Below are positions 1 through 12,579 of a DNA stretch of 64,000 bases, piece after piece. Made by a program: the position numbers and the translations under genes. Under the pieces are notes generated by a model. It saw only the letters and a program-made list of their open reading frames with translations. It was not told the origin of the DNA and did not search any database. Source of the DNA: Ciborinia camelliae (lineage: Eukaryota; Ascomycota; Leotiomycetes; Helotiales; Sclerotiniaceae); the NCBI GenBank assembly GCA_025890175.1, contig JANPYM010000009.1, forward strand, positions 2,224,250 to 2,288,249, read 5' to 3'. Positions within the stretch are counted from its first letter, which is position 1. Every line of letters begins with the position of its first letter.

Positions 1-518
1 AATATTTTTTATATACCAATAATATTAAAATTTTGAATAAAAGATATCAAAATTGAATAATATATATTATTAACATTAAAACTTAAAATTAACAAAATAT
101 AATTACAACGCTTTTTATAATTATAAAATAAATCCTTATCATTTAAAATATTTGATTTCTCTTTAATATTTTTTATAATATTAATAACTTTAACAAAAAT
201 TAATATTAAAAAAATCAAATCTTTAAATTTACTTTAATTATTAATTTTAAATATAATTTCTTTTATTTATTTTATAATAACAAAAAAAAAATCAAAAAAA
301 ATTGTATTCAAATTTGATATTGTTATTAATAAAATACAATTATATAGATTTTATAATTTATTAAATATATAATATATATATATTATATAAATAAATTAAA
401 ATTATATATAAAAACTGTAAAATAAATAAAGAATATTATATAATTAAAAAAGACTAAGCTAGTATATTAGGAGGAAGGGTAGATTTTAATTATATTATAA
501 TGAATATGATCTTCAACA
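1..518 (-). mobile_element. Ty1/copia fragment: leader region plus LTR, RIP-decayed
   Basis: AT-rich decayed retrotransposon piece cut by the window edge. Positions 359-518 are a degraded copy of the copia LTR seen repeatedly in this window; read on the plus strand it ends with GATCTTCAACA at 508-518. Positions 1-358 match 519-855 and about 39375-39726, which are the sequence next to the 5' LTR in the full-length element at 34976-39897. The coding direction is therefore minus. No open frame survives. Confidence 0.7.
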
Positions 519-999
519 ATATTAATAATATTAAAATTTTAAACAAAAGATATTAAAATTAAATAATATATATTATTAATATTAAAATTTAAAATTAATA
601 AAGTATAATTATAATACTTTTTATAATTATTAAATAAATTTTTGTTATTCAAAATATTTAATTTTTTTAATTTTTTTTTAATGTTAATAGTTTTAATAAA
701 AATTAATATTAAAAAAATCAAGTCTTTAAATTTATTCTAATTATTGTTTTTTGAATATAATTTTTTTTTTGTAATAATAAAAAAAGGGTTAGAAAAGGTT
801 ATATTTAAGTTTAATATAATTGTTAATAAAATATGATTATATAGACTTTATAATCTATTAAATATATAGTATATATATTATATATATAGATTAAAGTTAT
901 ATACAAGAATTGTAAAGTAGATAGAGAGTATTATATAATAAGGAGTTAAGCTATTTTAGAAGATGGAATAGACCTTGGTGATCTCGGTTATATTATAGT
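519..999 (-). mobile_element. Second copia leader plus LTR, LTR split by the LINE at 1000-9583
   Basis: Repeats the 1-518 unit directly. Its LTR starts near 856, stops at 999 and resumes after the LINE insertion at 9598-9627. The two LTR pieces add up to about 174 bp, close to the 171-bp LTRs of the complete element at 34976-39897. This shows that the LTR was already present when the LINE inserted. Confidence 0.75.
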
Positions 1000-1015
1000 A
1001 GTAGTAGTAGTAGTA
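1000..1015 (-). repeat. (TAC)n tail of LINE copy A
   Basis: The plus strand shows a run of AGT/GTA triplets immediately after the target-site duplication. Read on the minus strand this is a (TAC)n 3' tail. The same tail ends copy B at about 41531-41551. Short 3' tandem repeats in place of poly(A) are known for some fungal LINEs and SINEs. Confidence 0.75.
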
Positions 1016-1034
1016 TTAATTTTCGTCTGGCGGA

Positions 1035-1053
1035 CGCAGGCTTAGGGCCTGCG
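1035..1053 (-). other. 3' stem-loop of LINE copy A
   Basis: CGCAGGC (1035-1041), a 5-nt loop and GCCTGCG (1047-1053) form a perfect 7-bp stem. It lies in a GC-rich stretch (about 1024-1072) that has escaped the surrounding AT conversion. The identical stem is at 41494-41512 in copy B. Its position just before the tandem-repeat tail fits the 3' recognition hairpin that LINE reverse transcriptases use; that role is inferred. Confidence 0.6.
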
Positions 1054-2496
1054 CCCTGGACCTCCCGAAGGGTATAAAAACATACTAAACTAAGGAATTT
1101 ATATTAGTGGCTATTTCAGAAAACATTTTTAATTTACAATAAGTTTTATTAAGATTATTCGATTGCAATTCTCCTACTCCATTTAAAATAAATACATATA
1201 TTTTTAAAGCTAAACTCGAAAAATATAATTTTAGAAATTCTAATTTAGATATTAGTACAATGTTTTTCCAAATTGTTTTAAAGCCAATAAAAAAAAAAAA
1301 GAAATAAAAAAAAAAAAAAGAATTAATAATAAATTTAATTAACAAAAAGATTAAAAAAATCAAAATATATATCTTTATAAAAATATATATCTTTATAAAA
1401 ATATATATTTTTTTAGCGAAAACAGATATTAATATAAAATTTAATAATAATTAAAAAGCTAAAAAATTTTAAAAGTTTGTTTATTAAATTAAATAAATAA
1501 TACAGTTTTTTAATTAAATTAGTTAGGGGAATATATGAATGTATTAATTATTTATTAAAAAATTGTTATATTTTGAAATAATAAATAATATAAAAAAAAG
1601 ATTTATTTTATTTATATATATATTTAAAATTAATATTTTTGTATCCAAACTTTTTGTAATATTCTATATAATCCTTATAAAAAGATTTAATGACTAATAA
1701 TTTATAAAAATATTAATAAAACAAATCAAATTTCGAAAATAATTTGATTTTGTAATTCAAATTTTATTTATAATAATTTAAAGATAATACAATATTATAT
1801 TTTATTTATTATATTTATTAAACATTGTTTCAAAAATTTTAAAAAATAATTCCAAGGTTATTAATAATAAATTTGAAATCAAGATTAATATTCTAAATAT
1901 TCAAAAAAGCTTTATTATCAATAAATTTATTTATTATTTTGTTTTTCTTAATATTTATATATCCCAATAATTATCATATCCAAATATTGTAAATCTGTAT
2001 TATATTTTGTATAACATAAAAAGCTTATTAAAATAATTTTAAAATAATCTTTTTGAAACACTAAATAATCAATATATTATTTATATATAGTTAGATATAT
2101 TTCAAACTAATATTTAAGGGTATTCGGATTATATATTAAAATCCTTGTTATATTTTGATAGCCTCACTATTAAAGATATATAAGATAGAATTAATAAATT
2201 CTAAACTATAAATTATTTGCTTTCAATTTTAATATATAATATAACTATATTCTATATATTTACTTTCATTTATATATTATTTCAAATTATTTAAAAAAAT
2301 TATAATTTTATCCAAAAATAAAACAACTTATTATATTTTAAATATTTATTGAACATATAGTATATATATTGTGTATGTAAACTAAAACTATATACAAAAA
2401 CTGTAAAATAGATAGAGAATACTATACAATAAAGAAAGCTAAGCTACTTTAAATAATAGAATAGACCTCGATCATCCATATTATAATGAATATAGT

Positions 2497-2648
2497 TGTT
2501 GAAGATCATATTCACTATAGTGACCGAGGTCTACCCCACTACCTAAAGTAGCTTAGCTTCCTTTATTGTACAGTACCCTCTACCTACTTTACAGTTCCTG
2601 TACATAGCTTTAGTCTATACATACAACATACATACTACATGTTCAATA
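2497..2648 (-). mobile_element. Solo copia LTR inserted inside another copia LTR
   Basis: An opposite-orientation LTR (TGTTGAAG...TTCAATA) interrupts the plus-oriented LTR that starts at 2347 and resumes at 2649. It is flanked by the perfect 5-bp duplication ATAGT (2492-2496 and 2649-2653). It keeps GC-containing motifs such as GACCGAGGTC that the host LTR has partly lost, so it is the younger insertion. Confidence 0.75.
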
Positions 2649-2879
2649 ATAGTATAATGATATAATTTTCAACATCCCCCCTATAATCAACAATCATCAA
2701 ATCATATCCCAGGCCTCATTAACTCCTACAACAGCCTCCAACTATAATATCTATTCTCCAATAAAGTTTAATTATTCCGTATCATATAACATGATTATAT
2801 TATAATACAAAAATACCCGGATCTTTTTAAACATAATTAATTACCTTTTTTTTATATTTAAGCTTATTTTAGTGTAATA

Positions 2880-2962
2880 AACAAAAAAGCTAACCGAAAT
2901 CAATTGCTTAGTTAGAATATCTGCGATTTGGTCAGTACCAGCCACCCAGAGCACCCTGAGCC
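2880..2962 (-). pseudogene. Copia polyprotein C-terminal fragment (RNase H tail)
   Basis: The minus strand reads ...VAGTDQIADILTKQL... This matches the end of Ty1/copia RNase H domains, where the T-x-x-Q-x-A-D-x-x-T-K motif is highly conserved. It lies about 200-280 bp upstream of the polypurine tract in coding orientation, the expected place. It is only a fragment. The second copy at 4724-4806 belongs to the duplicated contig end. Confidence 0.75.
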
Positions 2963-3896
2963 TGTTCCCGTATATAGTATATGTATTGTGTATATAGACT
3001 AAAGCTATGTATAGGAACTGTAAAGTAGGTAGAGGGTACTATACAATAGAGGAAGCTAAGCTACTTTAGGTAGTGGGGTAGACCTCGGTCATCCATATTA
3101 TAGTGAATATGGTATAGTGATATGATCTTCAACAATATTACTAAAACAATTTCTTTATTTATTTCATTAATAAAATCTATTCAACATCTATAGATAAAAT
3201 AGGGAGATCTAAATATAGATTTTAGAATTTTAGGGAAAAGATATAAAAACCTCTACATTTTAATTTTGAATATTTATTTAATATTAGTATTATAACTTTT
3301 AATAATTATAAAGAAAATAATATATTAAACGAAAAAATATAATATATTAATTATACAAATATAAAATATAAATTTAAATTTGATTTTTTTAAAAATTATG
3401 TTTTTAAAAGAAATATTAATATTTTTAAAAAAAATTATTTAAAAAGTAGTTTATTATATTAGCAATATTTTTTATATAATAATAATTAATATTTTATTAA
3501 TATTAATTATAAATTTATAATTAATATAATGTAATCGAAACGCTTTGATTTTGTTTATATATTATATTTTTGTATTATAAATAAATAAAGGTATAATATA
3601 AATAATAATAATTTTTTGTAATATTAAAATAAAGGGATTATTAATAATTTTAATAAAACTTTGGATATGATAAATAATATATTTAATCTTTATTATTTTT
3701 TTTATAATATATTTTTAAAATATAAGTTTTTTATTAAATTATATTTTTAATTAATATAAAACAAACTAAAAATCTTTTTTTTCGATTATAATAATAAAAA
3801 TAATAATAAATATTTTGTTAATTTTATATTCTAAAATATATCTATTTTGTTTTTTAATAATATAAATTATTTTTAATTTTTTTTAAAATAAAAAAG

Positions 3897-3906
3897 NNNN
3901 NNNNNN
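3897..3906. other. Assembly gap (10 N)
   Basis: Ten consecutive Ns join two contigs inside the AT-rich block. The overlap of the flanks suggests the real gap is negative. Confidence 0.95.
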
Positions 3907-4189
3907 AATAATCAATATATTATTTATATATAGTTAGATATATTTCAAACTAATATTTAAGGGTATTCGGATTATATATTAAAATCCTTGTTATATTTTG
4001 ATAGCCTCACTATTAAAGATATATAAGATAGAATTAATAAATTCTAAACTATAAATTATTTGCTTTCAATTTTAATATATAATATAACTATATTCTATAT
4101 ATTTACTTTCATTTATATATTATTTCAAATTATTTAAAAAAATTATAATTTTATCCAAAAATAAAACAACTTATTATATTTTAAATATT

Positions 4190-4978
4190 TATTGAACATA
4201 TAGTATATATATTGTGTATGTAAACTAAAACTATATACAAAAACTGTAAAATAGATAGAGAATACTATACAATAAAGAAAGCTAAGCTACTTTAAATAAT
4301 AGAATAGACCTCGATCATCCATATTATAATGAATATAGTTGTTGAAGATCATATTCACTATAGTGACCGAGGTCTACCCCACTACCTAAAGTAGCTTAGC
4401 TTCCTTTATTGTACAGTACCCTCTACCTACTTTACAGTTCCTGTACATAGCTTTAGTCTATACATACAACATACATACTACATGTTCAATAATAGTATAA
4501 TGATATAATTTTCAACATCCCCCCTATAATCAACAATCATCAAATCATATCCCAGGCCTCATTAACTCCTACAACAGCCTCCAACTATAATATCTATTCT
4601 CCAATAAAGTTTAATTATTCCGTATCATATAACATGATTATATTATAATACAAAAATACCCGGATCTTTTTTAAACATAATTAATTACCTTTTTTTTATA
4701 TTTAAGCTTATTTTAGTGTAATAAACAAAAAAGCTAACCGAAATCAATTGCTTAGTTAGAATATCTGCGATTTGGTCAGTACCAGCCACCCAGAGCACCC
4801 TGAGCCTGTTCCCGTATATAGTATATGTATTGTGTATATAGACTAAAGCTATGTATAGGAACTGTAAAGTAGGTAGAGGGTACTATACAATAGAGGAAGC
4901 TAAGCTACTTTAGGTAGTGGGGTAGACCTCGGTCATCCATATTATAGTGAATATGGTATAGTGATATGATCTTCAACA
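4190..4978 (-). mobile_element. Second copy of the truncated copia nest
   Basis: Same as 2347-3134 shifted by 1843-1844 nt, including the inner inverted LTR (4340-4491) and the RNase H fragment (about 4724-4806). It probably exists only because the overlapping contig ends were not merged. Confidence 0.75.
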
Positions 4979-7900
4979 ATATTACTAAAACAATTTCTTT
5001 ATTTATTTCATTAATAAAATCTATTCAACATCTATAGATAAAATAGGGAGATCTAAATATAGATTTTAGAATTTTAGGGAAAAGATATAAAAACCTCTAC
5101 ATTTTAATTTTGAATATTTATTTAATATTAGTATTATAACTTTTAATAATTATAAAGAAAATAATATATTAAACGAAAAAATATAATATATTAATTATAC
5201 AAATATAAAATATAAATTTAAATTTGATTTTTTTAAAAATTATGTTTTTAAAAGAAATATTAATATTTTTAAAAAAAATTATTTAAAAAGTAGTTTATTA
5301 TATTAGCAATATTTTTTATATAATAATAATTAATATTTTATTAATATTAATTATAAATTTATAATTAATATAATGTAATCGAAACGCTTTGATTTTGTTT
5401 ATATATTATATTTTTGTATTATAAATAAATAAAGGTATAATATAAATAATAATAATTTTTTGTAATATTAAAATAAAGGGATTATTAATAATTTTAATAA
5501 AACTTTGGATATGATAAATAATATATTTAATCTTTATTATTTTTTTTATAATATATTTTTAAAATATAAGTTTTTTATTAAATTATATTTTTAATTAATA
5601 TAAAACAAACTAAAAATCTTTTTTTTCGATTATAATAATAAAAATAATAATAAATATTTTGTTAATTTTATATTCTAAAATATATCTATTTTGTTTTTTA
5701 ATAATATAAATTATTTTTAATTTTTTTTAAAATAAAAAAGATTTTGTTTATTATTTTGTAATTTATAATCTTTTTTATTTTAATAAAAAAAGTTTGTATA
5801 TTATTATTGAATAAGTTTGAGACTTTATAAATACAAATATTATTAATATATTTAAAGTAAAGCAAAAAAATTTATATATAAAGTTCGATAAGGTAGAGTA
5901 TATATAAAATTAATAATAAAGAAAAACTTTAAGGAATATTATATATTATTAAATAATTAAAGATTATAAAATCTTTTAAATATATTCTAATATATTTATT
6001 TATAAAGAAAAAATTGATGAATTTAAATAAAATTAATAATTACTTTTATTTAATTATTTTATTTAATAAATATTTTTTAAAAAAAATATTAAATATATTT
6101 TAAACATTTATAATAATTATAATAATTTCTATTCCCTAAGATATTATTGTTTTTATATTATATATAAAATTAATAATAAAATTTATAATAGTTTATTTGG
6201 ATAGGGTTCTTTTATATTAAAAACTAAAAATGTCCTATATAAATACAATTCATCCAATTCATCCAATTTTTTTAATTATAATATATTCCAAATTTTTAGA
6301 AATATAAAAAATAAAAACAATTAATCTTTATAAATATATTAAAAATTTATTTTTCTTTTTTATTTTTAAAAATATTATTATTTTAATAAATTTTCAAATT
6401 TAAAAAAAAAATTAAAGATTAAATAATAATTATAAAGATTATAAATAATATATTTAATTGATTTTTAATATATATAAAATAATTAAATTATGATTTTATT
6501 TATTTCTGAGAAAATATTAAAGATTTTGATAATATTTTTTTTTATTTTTTTTATAAAAATAAAAGTTGATTATATTAAAATTGCATTTTTTTATTAATTT
6601 ATTAATAAATTATTATCCAAATTGTTATTTATATTGAAGTAATTTAATATTATAATGTATAATGTTTTCGCTTTATTTATTATATTATTAATTATTAAAT
6701 TATTTATAAAAAGTAAAAATAATTTAAGATTAAATTTTAATTTATATTAATTAATAATTTTATATAATTTTTTATTATTTTTAATTTTATTAATAATATA
6801 TTTTTAATAATTTTATTTAATTTTATATATTATATTTTAAAAAATATAAATAATAAATAAATTTATTTTAATTTGTTTAATCCTAATATATTTATTATAA
6901 ATTTTAATACAATTATTATTTTATTACAAAACAAATTATTCTTTTTTTTATATAAATTTATTTATTATATAAATAAAAAATTTTAGGATAATAATAAAAA
7001 TTTTTATAAAATTTTTTATAATATTAATATTTTATAAAATATTAGGGTTATAAAAATTAATTATATTTATAATAATTAGATTTATAAATTTAAATAAAAA
7101 ATTTTTAGGGATTTAATAATAAAATTATTTTATAATAATCTGTCCCTATTTTGGGATTTGTATAATTTAGGTTTTATAATTTGATTTTATATATAAATCC
7201 TTTTTAATAAAAATATTTACAAAAAAAATATTCGAAAAAATAAAATTTAATATATAACTTGTTTTATATATAAATTTGTTAAAAATATTGATATAATTTA
7301 TATTATTAATAATAAATTAATTAACAAAATTTTTCCCCCAATAAACAATAATAATATTTAATTTAAATATATTATATTAAATATTAAAATCTTTATTAAT
7401 AAAATATTATTAAATAAATATAAAATATATAATATAATCCATTATTTTATTAATTATTAATATATAATAATTAAATCCTAAATAATTTTAAATTTAATTA
7501 TTATTTTTTATTTAAGATTTTTAAATATAAATAATATTAATTAGGATTATATAAAATAATTTAAAAAATATAATATATACAAATATACCTTTATTTATAT
7601 TAATTTAATTAATTTAAATATTTTGTTAATAAACCCTATTATAATAATATTAATTATTTTTTTTTTTATAATATTTTATTATTAAAAAAAAGATTAAATT
7701 AATTAATAATAAATTTATTTTTATTAATATTTTTTATAAAAACTTTATTAATTAAAATTTTATTTTTTTAAAAAAAAATATTAATATTAAAGTTTTTAGA
7801 TTTTTTTTTATAAAAGTTTTGGATATTAAATTTAATAAATTTAAAAATAAATAATGGGATAAAGATTTTAATTATATTAATTTTAATTATAATTAAATTT

Positions 7901-9627
7901 GATTTTGTTTTTTTATATTTAATCATTATCTTATTTTTATAATTATATTTAAAAAATAAAAAAATAATTATTTAAAAAATTAATATATTTAATAAAATAA
8001 TCTTTTTAATAAATTTTAATAAATTAATTATTTTATATAATATTTTGCTTTATTTATATATAATATTAAATTCTTTATAAATTAATTTAATATATCTACT
8101 ATTTTTTTTTAAAATATAATAATATAATTAAAATAATTTATAATAAATAATTTATAATAATTAATATATTATAAATTATAAATATAATTAATTTTAAAAA
8201 AATTATCGTATTAATTTATTTTAATATTATACTAATTATAACAAATATATTTAATATATTAAAAAAAATTGTAATAACCCTAATAATCAAAATTGTAATA
8301 AAATATTATTAATTTTTTAATAATAATCTTAACCTTATTTTTTATATTAAAAAATAAAATAAAAAAAATAAATTTAAAAAAAAAAATAATCTAAATTATT
8401 TTTTTAATTATAATATTAATTTTATATCAAAAAAATTTACAATTTATAAATTTGAAATTTATTTATATCAAAACTTTTTTATATATAAAAATTATTTTAA
8501 TTAAAATATATTTTTTTTTAATATTTATAAATTTTATAAAAATATTAATAATAATATAATTATATTATAATTTAAATTTATCAAAAAAAAATATATTAAA
8601 AATATATTTAATAATTTTAATATTTTTTTATTTGAAAAACAAATTGTATATTATAATATTAATCAAATTTATAGTTTAATTTATAATAATAAAAATAATT
8701 ATAAAAATTAAAAAAACAATAATATTTTTAATTAATTATATAAACTTTTATTATAAAATATAAAGTTTAAATTGATTTAAAAAAGTTTGTTAATTATATT
8801 TTATTAATAATTTATAATTAAAAATATTATAATCAAAAATAATATTATTAATTTTTAAAATTTTAAAAAAAAATTTGTTAAATACAATATTATTAAATTT
8901 AAACAAATTTATTATTTTTAATATATAATTATTTTTTAAATTAATAATCTTTTTAACTTTATTAATATTAATAATAAATATTATTTTTATAATATTAATA
9001 AAAATTATTATAAAAATAAAATTTCGAAATTAAATTAAAATAAAAATTAAATTTTCAATTTTTATAAAAAAAAAAAATAATTAAAAAAAATAAATATTTT
9101 TAAAATAAATTAAATATATATTTATATTTATTAAAATTTTTAAAATACAATATAACAAAAATATTAATTATTTATATAAAAACTAATATAATATTATATT
9201 ATTTTTTAATATTACAATCTATTTCAATTATATATTTTTACAAAATAATAATAACAAAAAAAATATTAAAATCAATTATACTATTATTTAATATAATACA
9301 AAAAAAAAAAAAATTATTCTAATTTTTTTTTTTGTTTTTTTATAATACAAAAATTGTTTATTAATAATTAAAAAATTTTAAATTTTGTAAATATATTATT
9401 TAAAAAACCAAAAAATTAATTTAAAATAATTTTTAGTTTATTTAATATTATAATCCAAAAAATAATAAATTAAAATAAATTAAAAAATACAAAAATTGTT
9501 TTTATAATTATTTTAAATTAAAAATAAAAAGATATTATTAATTTGATATTTTGTGTAGATATGAATAATTATACTATGAAACTGGTTATATTATAGTGAA
9601 TATGGTATAGTGATATGATCTTCAACA

Positions 9628-10100
9628 ACAATATACTATATGTTCAATAATTCTATCGATTTATTTCAAATTTTATATATTTATAATGATTTATATTATA
9701 ATCAATCAAAAATTAGCAGAATATTTTTAATAACTTTTTTTAGTTTAAGCCAATTAATTGAAATCAATTAATTTTAAAAATTCAGATTTGTAATATTCTT
9801 GTTAGGTAGCGATTTTTAACATTTTTAGAATTTTTGAAAATTTTTGATTTTAATCTTCATTATTATAATCAATTAAATTTTTAAAAAGAAATTATTTAAT
9901 TCTTATTTAATTTTATATGAAAATGAATAATATATATATATATATATATATTTAAATCAATTGATTAGAAAATTATAGAAATAATTTAAAATGAAAAAGA
10001 TAAAAAATCGTGATTTTTGATATGTTTTTCAAAATCTTTTTAAAATATTTATAATAAAACTTTTAATTTATTTTTAATTATTGATTATTTTCGATAATAT
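9628..10100. other. AT-rich intergenic remnant without recognisable gene
   Basis: Decayed AT-rich DNA between the split LTR end (9627) and the next solo LTR, containing a short (TA)n run near 9931-9951. No open frame or family was recognised. Confidence 0.5.
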
Positions 10101-10285
10101 TATTGAACGTGTAGTATATTGTATTGTGTGTGTAGGTTAAAGCTATGTACAGGAACTGTAAAGTAGGTAGAGGGTACTGTATAGCGAAAGGTAGCTAGAC
10201 TACATTGGGTAGTGGGGTAGACCTCGGTGACCTCGGTCATCTATACTACTATAGTGAATATGGTATAGTGATATGATCTTCAACA
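10101..10285 (-). mobile_element. Solo copia LTR with target duplication
   Basis: A 185-bp LTR, weakly AT-converted, that reads TGTTGAAGATC...TTCAATA on the minus strand. It is flanked by the perfect 5-bp repeat AATAT (10096-10100 and 10286-10290). It preserves the GTAAAGTAGGTAGAG and GGGGTAGACCTCGG blocks shared by the whole family. Confidence 0.8.
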
Positions 10286-10640
10286 AATATATATCAGGGG
10301 TAAACAACTTTACTATTGTGCTATAAAAGCGTGGAGTATTTTAGATCCCAATCTGGAATAATTGTGCTACTATATAAACACTGTTAGGGATCCACCCAGT
10401 GGATCCACACCTTGACAATCATTTTATACTTTTCATTAGATAGTAGGTTTATCAATCTATACTCATTCTATACCGAGAGTGATACCAACTGTAATTAAAA
10501 TGTATATAACAATAATTGATAGGTATGTTTTATTTAATAGTTATAGAAACATTTATAATGGGACCTCGCTTAATCTCGCTTATGCTGGCCTGCACGCATT
10601 TCTTGTTAATTTAATATCTTTAACATATATATTCTAAAAT
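10286..10640. other. Transposon-derived spacer with a strong hairpin
   Basis: Contains TGTTAGGGATCC at 10383 and a near-perfect hairpin at 10388-10406 (GGATCCAC, 3-nt loop, GTGGATCC). The TGTTAGG start resembles a copia LTR terminus of another family, but no matching end or target duplication was found. Confidence 0.35.
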
Positions 10641-10810
10641 TGTTGAAGATCATATCATTGTACTATATTTACTATGGTATGGAGGATTCTGGTTTTCCCT
10701 ATGTATTAGTAAGCTTAGCTTTCTTTTCATTCTACAGTACTTACTTTGCAGTTCCTGTACATAGCTTCAGCCTACATACATACCTATTAATACACACTAC
10801 ACGTTCACCA
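10641..10810 (+). mobile_element. Solo copia LTR with target duplication
   Basis: A 170-bp LTR in plus coding orientation (TGTTGAAGATCATATC...TTCACCA), flanked by AAAAT at 10636-10640 and 10811-10815. It belongs to the same family as 10101-10285 and 43179-43372. The 61-residue open frame inside it is not a gene. Confidence 0.7.
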
Positions 10811-11392
10811 AAAATACTCAATTAATTAAGCGATAGCTGGAAATGTATAAATCTAATTACCTATATTATTAATATATTATTATTTATTTAAATTCATAAG
10901 GCTTTACAAGATGTACAGTACGAGTTACAAAAAAGATCGTGAAGGGTTGTAGCCAATAATAAGAACAAGCCATAGACGAGGGCTATTATTGGTCAGGCCA
11001 AGCGGCCGTACTCAAAGCTCGTAATTTATATATTAGAATAGTGAATTTTGATCACAAATATACTACGATTAATACTACTAGGTAGCAATGTTAGGAATAT
11101 CCTTCTACTATATATAGCAATCTGCAATACTATGCCTACCAGTTATTTTAATGTTTAACCTTTATATACCGGATTCTATGGATTGAATTTTTCGATCAGA
11201 TATAAACAAGTTCAACTATATGGCACGTTGTAGCTAAATCTCAGAAAGTGACAAAAGTAAAGTTTGTTAAAAATCACGATTTCAAGATAATATAGGTAGT
11301 CATGATGAAAGAATTTGATTACTCAAAAATCCAGCAATACTGCTTTCCTCACCCAAACAACCTTAAATTTAGTAATCAAACAAGAATAAAGC
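10811..11392. other. Non-coding spacer with a repeated terminal motif
   Basis: Less AT-rich spacer downstream of the oxygenase gene. The motif CGGCCGTACTCAAAGCTCGT ending near 11021 recurs at about 13470-13489 with changes, and in reverse complement at about 24795-24813. This marks the end of an unidentified repeat. No gene was seen. Confidence 0.45.
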
Positions 11393-12579
11393 TCAATGTA
11401 CGTTCATAACATTGCCAGTAACAATAGATCGCCCGCCTCTAGTTTGCGGTTTTACCTTTCCATCAATAATTTCTTGTGCTCTCCAAGCCGCCCACTCATC
11501 CACTGAACGCGTCTCAACCTCTTCGCCCTCTGACAATGGAGGAATCACATTGCTTTGGAGACGTTGCATGGATCCGTTATGGTTCGGACGAATGAGGTAT
11601 GCCAAGCTACGACGTATGCAGTTTGCTTGTTTACCAGGTGGTGTAACGACACGATGAAGGTTGCTACGCAACAACCCCCCCGTCCATTCCACCAAAGAAT
11701 CTCCAATATTGATAAGAGCACAGCCAGGTACTGTACGTACATAACGCCAGTTGGAGTTGATATTATCGCTCCCTGCTGGTAGGACTTGGAAACCACCAAC
11801 TACGTGGAACAGCATGGAGATAGTTCCGATGTCCGTGTGGCCACCTAGACTGATGAACCTGTCATCAACGGGATGTGGGAGTGCCATAAGAAGGCGAAGT
11901 GATGTAGCTGATGGTTTGTCTAATGAAGAAAGAGCAGATAATGTACCGGGGGCTAAGCCCAAGTGCTTGTCGAGGTGTGTCATTACTTGGGAAAGAACTT
12001 CATGCGAATGAAGAAAGAACTGCTTGCAGTCTTCGCGATGCTTTTGAAATTCCTCCGGGTCTCGGCGAGTAGAGTGTGTGCCAAGTACCTCATCCTGGCT
12101 GAGTGTATACAGTTCCATAGCATCCATTTTGCCATCGTCTGTTTTGAGCACCCCGGCGGGTTTGTAGCTAGATTAGGGGGAAGAAATTTAAATCAGCCTG
12201 CATAATTCGGAAAGAAACTCTCGATGCTTTACTTTGAGCATTGCGTCACGAGAGATATATCGTTATTCTGAAATCAAACATACCCGTTCAGATCTTTTGG
12301 CATGTTCAGCTTATACTCCATCAAGGCCTCAGGTCCCAGGTTGAATATATCAACACTAACGTCATACATTGTTTCTGCATCCTTTAATAGTGTCTCTCCC
12401 TCCGAAGAGTTGCGCAAATCCAGCAAAAAAAATCCGTGTTCTCGGCATGCCTCGTAAAGATTTTCGGACTCCTCGGCGAAGTCGCCTTGGAGATCGAGGT
12501 ACGATATTGTGGGTATATCAGCGATAGGCACATCGGATGGGAACTCCGGGCATTCTTTGAAGTATTTAGAGGTAGGCAT
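11393..12579 (-). CDS. 2-oxoglutarate/Fe(II)-dependent oxygenase (isopenicillin N synthase-like fold)
   Basis: Predicted exons 12579-12284 and 12167-11393 are joined across a 116-nt GT-AG intron and give about 356 residues, normal for the family. An N-terminal DIOX_N-type segment (about residues 22-60, with EACREHGFFLLDL) precedes the double-stranded beta-helix. The facial triad is visible: HTD at about 209-211 (GGHTDIGT) and a distal His near 270 (SNLHRVV). An R-x-S-like element follows in CIRRSLAYLI and would bind 2-oxoglutarate. Such soluble enzymes hydroxylate, desaturate or cyclise small molecules using oxygen and 2-oxoglutarate. Next to an exporter and a PKS it most likely serves as a tailoring enzyme; the substrate is unknown. 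The start MPTSKYF is the only in-frame ATG before the conserved N-terminus. No disabling lesion was seen, in contrast to the PKS. Confidence 0.85.

Larger units (their letters stand above)
2347..3134 (-). mobile_element. Truncated copia element nested in LINE copy A
   Basis: Bounded by copia LTR sequence on both sides and by the 5-bp direct repeat ATATT (2342-2346 and 3135-3139). Right of the left LTR, TCCCCCC at 2675-2681 is, on the coding (minus) strand, a GGGGGGA polypurine tract next to the 3' LTR. After about 290 bp of internal sequence a second, 5'-truncated LTR begins near 2970. Most of gag-pol is deleted. The right LTR is much less AT-converted than the left one. Confidence 0.75.
2064..5740. 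repeat. 1.83-kb direct duplication flanking a 10-N gap (probable assembly artefact)
   Basis: 2064-3896 (1833 nt) and 3907-5740 (1834 nt) appear identical apart from one extra T in a T-run (about 2820 against 4664). They are separated only by the ten Ns at 3897-3906. The first copy ends exactly at the gap and the second begins exactly after it, as expected for two contig ends with an unmerged overlap. Transposon content in this interval is therefore probably counted twice. Confidence 0.85.
1000..9583 (-). mobile_element. LINE-like non-LTR retrotransposon copy A (RIP-decayed, minus strand)
   Basis: Inverted copy of 30495-41548: corresponding stretches include 1016-1560 against 41000-41532, about 5340-5740 against 34560-34970, and 5750-9580 against 30495-34560. 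It is flanked by a perfect 14-bp direct repeat (GGTTATATTATAGT at 986-999 and 9584-9597), a length typical of target-primed LINE insertion. At its 3' end (minus strand) lie a short GC-rich stem-loop and a (TAC)n tail. Net length after removing the duplicated contig end and the nested copia piece is about 5.9 kb, against about 6.1 kb for copy B. RIP has destroyed the reading frames, so reverse transcriptase is not readable; the LINE call rests on structure. Confidence 0.75.

Noticed and set aside
1085..1363. 92-residue minus-strand frame near the LINE tail
   Set aside because: Inside the LINE copy, ends in low-complexity Phe runs, and has no match to reverse transcriptase motifs by eye.
10640..10825. 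61-residue plus-strand frame
   Set aside because: Lies within a solo copia LTR bounded by a target duplication.
11393..12579. Naming the oxygenase as isopenicillin N synthase
   Set aside because: Only the general fold and Fe/2-oxoglutarate residues are visible; no neighbouring ACV synthetase, and the family is functionally broad.
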